Below are positions 58,481 through 64,000 of a stretch of DNA of 64,000 nucleotides, in pieces. The position numbers and the translations under genes were made by a program. The notes under the pieces are model-generated. The model had not been told where the DNA came from. It saw only the letters and a list, made by a program, of their open reading frames with translations, and searched no databases. How positions within the stretch are numbered: the first letter of the stretch is position 1; each line of letters begins with the position of its first letter. The stretch spans positions 124,001 through 188,000 of the forward strand of contig OZ017805.1 of NCBI GenBank assembly GCA_963969395.1, given 5' to 3'. This DNA is from Pseudoscleropodium purum. Its lineage: Eukaryota; Streptophyta; Bryopsida; Hypnales; Brachytheciaceae.

Positions 58481-59225
58481 AAATGGAAATTGAGTTCTAT
58501 TGTGTGATGTTCTACAATTTCAAAATTTGGAGTGACAATGTCCAAATTTTGAAAAACTAATATTTCTTCATTGTAATTCGATTTGGGCAAAACAATTACA
58601 CCTTTAAGGTTATATGTAAGAAAATTAGTAAAAATGTAAAGGTCACATAGCAAAATCTAATCAAAAAATAAAATATCAATTTTTCATGACCATTCAAAAT
58701 GTGAATGGTATTTGCAAATTTAGAATTAAAAATTCATGAATATGAGGGAAAATTATTTTTTAGTCCTAAAAATAGATGAATGTAGAAATACAATACTTCT
58801 ACAATTTTAAAGTGATCAGTATTTCTTGAACTTTTGGGATATTTCTAAAAAAGGGTTAATTAGGCATGCCTTCATGGTTTGGACTTACAATATGAGTTAC
58901 ACTTTATTTATTTTAGTTTATTTTATAGGGTAACAAGCTGGCAACACTAAATATTATGTGGTGCTCTAAAATTTAACATTCATCTACATATTGGATAGAA
59001 AATACGACATTAGAACATATTACATACCCATAATTCTATTTTCATCTACAATTAGGCTATTTCATTTGCTTGAAGTTTTCTAGAAATTTTCGCTTCTTTT
59101 GCTACCATTTTTCTCTATAATCTTAGAACTAGGCCAAAAAATTTGGAGCAATTTGACAAAAAATAGCTAGGAAAAAAAACACAAAACTGAATTTAGGTCT
59201 ACCTGTATTTTCTCTATGCATTTGT

Positions 59226-59463
59226 CACTAGAAAAAGGATCCGTTTAATTGGATGTTCTTGTGTCTAAGTTGATGGAATTTTTTGTACATCCAATGTAAC
59301 ATCTTCATGTTTTTATGTCAACAATTACATCCAATGTAACATGAAGATGTTACATTGGACGTAATTGTTGATATAATTACATGAAGATGTTACAATGGAT
59401 GCACAAAAAAATCCATCAACTTAGACACAAGAACATCCAATTAAACAGATCTTCTTTTTAGTA
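59226..59463. mobile_element. Foldback element, probably CACTA-type miniature element
   Basis: The left end CACTAGAAAAAGGATC and the complement of the right end TACTAAAAAGAAGATC match. The arms contain TTTAATTGGATGTTCTTGTG and its complement, and the interior contains further inverted copies of ACATCCAATGTAACATCTTC. The transcript would form a long hairpin. Confidence 0.6.
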
Positions 59464-61295
59464 CATATAGGGGATTTGAGGAAGGAAAATGAGTAGAGTG
59501 TTAACCTCTAAATGCCTGAGGCACCAAAATGAGGTGTATCCTAAATTTTGAAGTTAAATAAAACCTAACCAAGTTTCTATTTTTATTAATTTATATTTTT
59601 AAAAGATTCTTCTTTAAGTCTAGTTTTAGCATCAAAAATCCAATCTTGAAAATAAATGATAGTGATTTTTCTATTCAAGGTTTTGGATAAGGATACCCAT
59701 TGCAATCTTGACTTTCCATAGTATTGAGAGCTCCTGTAAATGAGCCTCAAATAGACTAGGACTTGAAGAAAAAATCACATTCAAAACTTATTTAAAAAAA
59801 TTGTAGAATAGATTTTGAGATGCCATGAATTGAATGAGAATATTCATGTTAGGCCCTTAAACCTCATATTTTACTAGTCACCAACTTTTTAGGTTTGACT
59901 TGTGAAAAGTGAATTGAAATTTTTTCATAACTTAAACACCCTCATGGTCAAATGTTATAATCTTCCAACTTATAAGTGATATTGTTGTGTTTTTTCTTCC
60001 TATGTGATCTCTACCATGTCTAGTTTGAATTTGTACTGTTACAATTAAAATAAAGTTTATACAACTCATCAAAATGTTGGCTTTTTGTTCAATTTAGAAC
60101 AAATTTTTAGAAGCTCAAAACAAGCCTTGGGCATTTAGGGGTTAAAGCCCTAGATATTGGTTTCAAGCAATGGGTATTGAGTTAAAGCCTCAGTAATTGT
60201 AAACACTAAACCAAATTAATGCCTCAAGTATCGATGACCATTGAACGAAGATTAGGCACCAGGTATTGGTGACCACTAAACAAAGATTAAGTCCCGAGTA
60301 TCGTATCAGGCCCCTAAGTATCATGTTCAGGCATCGGATATCCATCCACTTGTGTTCTTCCCATTTGTCGGTGCAAGGGTTCCCCATTTGCCGGCGCTTC
60401 CACTTTTTATGCTCCCTTAGCTATCGTGGTGTGTTGAGTTTTTCATGTGGTTTATTGTTTCATATTAGTTTTATGGTGATACATTGTTGTTTCTTTGTAG
60501 AAGAGGTGTTTCATGCTAGTTTGTGGTGGAGTTCTAGCATTTTTGGTGTTCAGGGACACTTTATGATGGTTTGTAGTGGTGCATTCTGGTTTGTGTGGTG
60601 GTGTGTTCTAGTGTGGAGGAGTGTCTATAGTAGTATTTTAGACAACAAAGTGCGTTTTTCTGATGAGTGGTTGTGGACGTTCGAAGTTTTTCAACAATTC
60701 AAAGTTTGTCCAAAGTTTCAATCTTTGATGCATCACCAACGTTATTAGGTATCCGTGAAATCTCTGTCCTTGTTTAGATTTCTCTTGCAGCTCAAGGTTT
60801 AGCATTTGCATGTTTGGTGTTTCTAGTTTTATATTTGTGTGCTTGGTGTTCTGGACATCTTCTGAATATGGTTATACTTCTTTATAACAACAATCACACT
60901 ATTTTTGTCACTCATAACTGGACAGCTTCTCACTTACAATTGTTTGTTTAGGATCAACTATTGTGGATTTTGTATTTTTTGCTTTTTGTTGAATGGTGTA
61001 TTTGGCAAGCTGAATTTTGTATTGTTCTTACTAGACTTGACATTTGAAAGTATAAATGTTGTTTTCCCAAGCGTAGTTTGCAATTCCTATTTGAAATGTG
61101 AGTGTTTTGGATTAATTACATTTAGCTTCAAGATTACAGTGTTGCATAATTGATTTCAATATTATACTCATTGAAACTGTGATTTTTATTGCACCTTGTT
61201 CCAAAGTCTATTATAGCACAAGTTATAGGCGATTGACAAGGCAAACACCCTCTTCCACATGGTACATTACTCAACCAAAGTTGGCTGTAGAATAT

Positions 61296-61370
61296 CAATT
61301 CATCTCAATATATGTCAATTCATCTCCATGTATGTCAATTCATCTCCATGTATGTCAATTCAACTTGAAA
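61296..61370. repeat. Short tandem repeat, 20-bp unit
   Basis: Unit TCAATTCATCTCCATGTATG occurs three times in a row, the first with two changes, followed by a partial fourth. Confidence 0.85.
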
Positions 61371-61531
61371 GCAATCTATTTTAGGCAAAAGTAGAGAATT
61401 AAATCAAGCATTTCACTACAATTGGATTAGAAAGTATGATAAAAAAAAAGAAACATACTTATATGTTAGCAAAAAACTAGAGGCCACTTAGTCCATTAGT
61501 GTTAAAATTCCAATAGAGTTGGACAATGAGA

Positions 61532-62097
61532 TTCAACTCAAACCGAGTTGAATTGTAGATTGCAATTCAACTCGATTTGAGATGAATCTCAATTTGTAGT
61601 TCAACTCAGTTCGAGTGGAATAACAAATTCATTAGATATAGAATAAAGGCCCCACAACATTAACTAATTCATATATGAGATGATTGTACAACATGATGGA
61701 AAACAATAGCTATAGGTAAACCAAAATGAAAACCAACTCGAATCGAGTTAAATCTCAAGATTCAACAATGAACCTAAAACAATGCAATGCCTTCCTAGAA
61801 AACAAATACTATATGCAAATCAACTCGAACCAAGTTGAATCGTAAGATATAAGAATCTACCTAAAACATTGCAGTTCCAACCTAATTGATGATCACAACT
61901 ACTATTTAACTAGAATCAAGTTAAATATCAAGATCTAAGAATTTGTCTAGAATATTGCAATGCTGTCCTAGTTGATAATCAAAATTGCAAACCACCTCAA
62001 ATTGAGGTAAATATGACAATTAATGATACTGTCTTAAACAATGCAGTGTCATCCTAGTTGACAATAAGAAATGCAAACCAACTTGAATTGTGTTAAA
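61532..62097. repeat. Element C palindrome cluster upstream of the gene cluster
   Basis: Eight sites: 61532-61552, 61566-61586, 61600-61620, 61732-61752, 61819-61839, 61905-61925, 61991-62011 and 62077-62097. The best arms are TTCAACTCGA and TCGAGTTGAA. The first three are 34 bp apart; the last five are 86-87 bp apart. Confidence 0.8.
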
Positions 62098-62119
62098 ACA
62101 CTTGAACGAAAAATTACGA

Positions 62120-63545
62120 AAGCAACTAATCAAAGATCCCTATTTGTAGATGGAGAACCAAGTGAAGAAACTATCGACATTCTATAAGCAATATAATATC
62201 GCACCAAACAAAATGGAAGAGGTTGGAGACGAGAAAGTTCTCGGAGAATGCTGGGAGTGGCAAAAGCTAGAAAAGTTCAAGTTCTAGACCCTCATATTGG
62301 TGCCCACAATGATTCATCAGAGCTTTAGAATGAAATTCACAAACTCGTCTACCAACTTGCTAGTATCAATGATTGAGTCAGTTAATGAGTTCAACCAAGG
62401 AGGGGAGCGCATGATCTTCGTGACATGTAAAATAATAGATCCCGACTAGAAAGAACCCTATATTTTTTCATATGTTGTGGATGCAACAAAAATTGTCTTT
62501 AGTATTTTGGAGTATTGTCAGAGCTTGGACAATACATACTATAGTAAGTTACTTCGCAATTTCTACATTCATATTGATATAAAGAGGTGGCAAGGATTGA
62601 AAGGATTTGCATTGAAACCAAAGTTGTTGCTGTCAAGACTAGTGCAACTAAAGCTCAGATTTGACCGAATGTCCATGAAGCTACTTCATAAGGTGAAGGA
62701 GATGAAGTTCCTAACCGTTGGCCAAGACTATAGTAGGAAAAGCAAGGGCCCTAGTTCTCTCGCCCGTAAAACACCTGAGATAAGGAAGAGCCATACTAGG
62801 CTCAAAAGGATAGAGTAGTTTGCTTGAAGAAATCCCTCAACAACCCCTCCACCAGCTACGAAGAAGGTTGGCAGGAAGGCTACGACAATTGTAGAGAAAA
62901 AGCCTCTAGTTGAAGACAATATGGTGTTGGAGGTCACAAACATTTCTAAAGATATTGGCAAGGGCCTATAGGAAATTGATTACGAGGAGGCAAATCAAAT
63001 CTAGAGGGAGTATTGGACGGAATGCACGAACTCTTACATTCCAAAAATGAGTGACAATTTCGAGATCCCAATTGAATAGCTCGAGACTCCCCCCAAAACC
63101 TTAATATCTATGGTATGGAAGAGCTCAGTGTGAAGAAAGCGCTCAACTACTTAATCAATATGCTAGACCTAGAAAATAAGATGATCCTCTACACTATGCC
63201 ACAAGACCTCACCAAAAAGCCATAGACATTTGAGGAGGTGATGAATGGGAGGTTATGGATGGTCAACGGACAACACATAGTAGAGGCGTCAAGACGAATG
63301 CAGAGTATGATGAAGTTGGTGTCTAAGGCGGTACACTTCAAGACGTGGGAGTGCTTTGTGGTTTGGAACAAAGACGACCAAATCATTTGAAAAATTTCCG
63401 CCTACTACAATTGTATAAATCATTTCCAAAACTTCAATCCCACTTGGGCCACCAACATCATTGATGCAAGATTCGTGTCGGAGAAGATGGATTGTCTACT
63501 TTCCAACAAGAAAACAATAGAAGTAGGGAAGGTTATTAAGTAGTA
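62120..63545 (+). pseudogene. Element C block 1 homologue (ParB/DGQHR-like), decayed
   Basis: Plus-strand counterpart of the A block at 40204-41646. Readable segments in order are a basic linker (ATKKVGRKATTIVEKKP), EYWTECTNSYIPKM, ALNYLINMLDLENKMILYTM, NGRLWMVNGQHIVEASRRM, WECFVVWNKDD, ISAYYNCINHF and WATNIIDARFVSEKM. The GQH motif is kept, unlike in element B. About eight stops interrupt the frame. The segment shows element C has the same gene order as A and B but inverted. Confidence 0.7.
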
Positions 63546-63585
63546 GAAGTGTCAAATATAAGAAGGTTCAAGATACAATATGATA

Positions 63586-63683
63586 ATTAGCTCAAGTTGA
63601 GCTGAATTTGCTTTCATTGAAATCAACATACTTTTTGAAGTCTACACAATTATGTCTGCAGGATTAACTCAAATCGAGTAGAA
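63586..63683. repeat. Element C palindromes between blocks 1 and 2
   Basis: Sites at 63586-63606 (ATTAGCTCAA / TTGAGCTGAA) and 63663-63683 (ATTAACTCAA / TCGAGTAGAA). This is the same position as the intronic A site at 40175 and the B pair at 4645. Confidence 0.65.
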
Positions 63684-63689
63684 CTGTTC

Positions 63690-64000
63690 TAGGGTCTAAT
63701 GAAATAAGTGTTTTATTTGTCTTCTGAAGTTCGCAGACACAATTAGGCTTCGGTTTTCCATGATTTTCGTCGTCAAGTCACAAAAGATCGTGGTGTCAAA
63801 AAAAGACGTCAACATCCATAATAAGCTCAAAATCATCACGGCATCCAACGAGGTTGTGAATGTTTTTGATACCGCCTCTAGAGTAAAAACATGCACATAG
63901 GTTCTAGCGGCAAGCTTAGTGATTTTTAATGGGGTTTTTCAAACGTAGTGTTTTTTGGCCTTCCAAACAATTGACACTTTGTTTTTATATTTTCTTTAAT
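63690..64000 (+). pseudogene. Element C block 2 homologue, start only
   Basis: The plus strand reads SQKIVVSKKDVNIHNKLKII, then TASNEVVNVFDTASRV. This matches SLKISKTKGREEKLKLTNEL, then RLITAPDDVYKLW, in the A block 2. The gene runs off the window edge. Stops are present. Confidence 0.5.

Larger units (their letters stand above)
54594..61531. other. Element C core, AT-rich noncoding
   Basis: No gene of known type. It contains a telomere-like motif (55712), diverged tandem repeats (56.9-58.5 kb), a foldback element (59226) and, at 60.2-61.1 kb, a GT-richer stretch. That last part has plus-strand splice signals (donor TTATTAG/GTATCC near 60748, acceptors TTTCTCTTGCAG near 60790 and TTGTTTAG near 60950) and probably represents leader exons of the rightward C gene cluster. 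A short triplicated 20-bp word follows at 61296. Confidence 0.5.

Noticed and set aside
60266..60748. 160-residue open frame as a membrane protein gene
   Set aside because: Composition reflects a GT-rich leader region; it ends at a donor-like site and has no recognisable domain.

Overview
The window looks like repeat-dense nuclear DNA of a land plant, probably not a seed plant. This rests on (TTTAGGG)n-type telomere motifs, CACTA miniature elements with a CACTA Tnp2 relic, GT-AG introns with plant-like sites, and C-to-T damage at CG and CAG positions of the kind CG/CHG methylation leaves. I see no ordinary host gene with confidence; nearly everything recognisable belongs to mobile elements. 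All homologies were read by eye.

The main content is a family of very large, apparently undescribed mobile elements. Element A (about 35.2-52.6 kb) is the best preserved. A leftward gene cluster (blocks 1-5, 41.65 to 35.2 kb) and a rightward DUF7869-type, transposase-like gene (50.1-52.6 kb) diverge from an AT-rich core of about 6 kb (42.6-48.9 kb). Block 1 carries a ParB/DGQHR-like motif and block 4 an FCP1-like phosphatase domain. Element B (about 0.3-21.1 kb) has the same order and orientation but is decayed. Element C (about 52.6 to beyond 64 kb) is the same layout inverted, and it abuts A so that the two transposase genes are joined tail to middle. Element D is a transposase C-terminal fragment (33.6-35.0 kb).

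The most striking signal is a set of dispersed 21-bp palindromes lying in introns, upstream regions and core edges. Each element has its own version on a shared TTCA...TGAA frame: A has arms TTCAGCGCGA / TCGCGCTGAA, B about TTCAAGTCRA / YRACTTGAA, and C about TTCAACTCGA / TCGAGTTGAA. I located 18 sites in A, 21 in B and 16 in C. This looks like a set of binding sites that changed together with an element-encoded DNA-binding protein. The ParB/DGQHR-like block 1 protein is one candidate and the transposase is another.

Three copies of a second, CCGG-rich family (6541-8187, 16327-19619, 27040-30343) have TGTCGCAGC...GCTGCGACA ends and 5-bp target duplications but no paired LTRs. Copy 3 keeps an intact ORF of about 552 aa, copy 2 a broken one, and copy 1 an internal deletion. 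Copy 2 sits inside the B transposase gene. All three carry a 73-nt tRNA-like module near one end.

Regions 21.1-27.0 and 30.3-33.6 kb are AT-rich, with CACTA-type miniature elements and a Tnp2 relic. The cores of A, B and C hold AT-rich noncoding DNA with degenerate telomere motifs and diverged tandem repeats.
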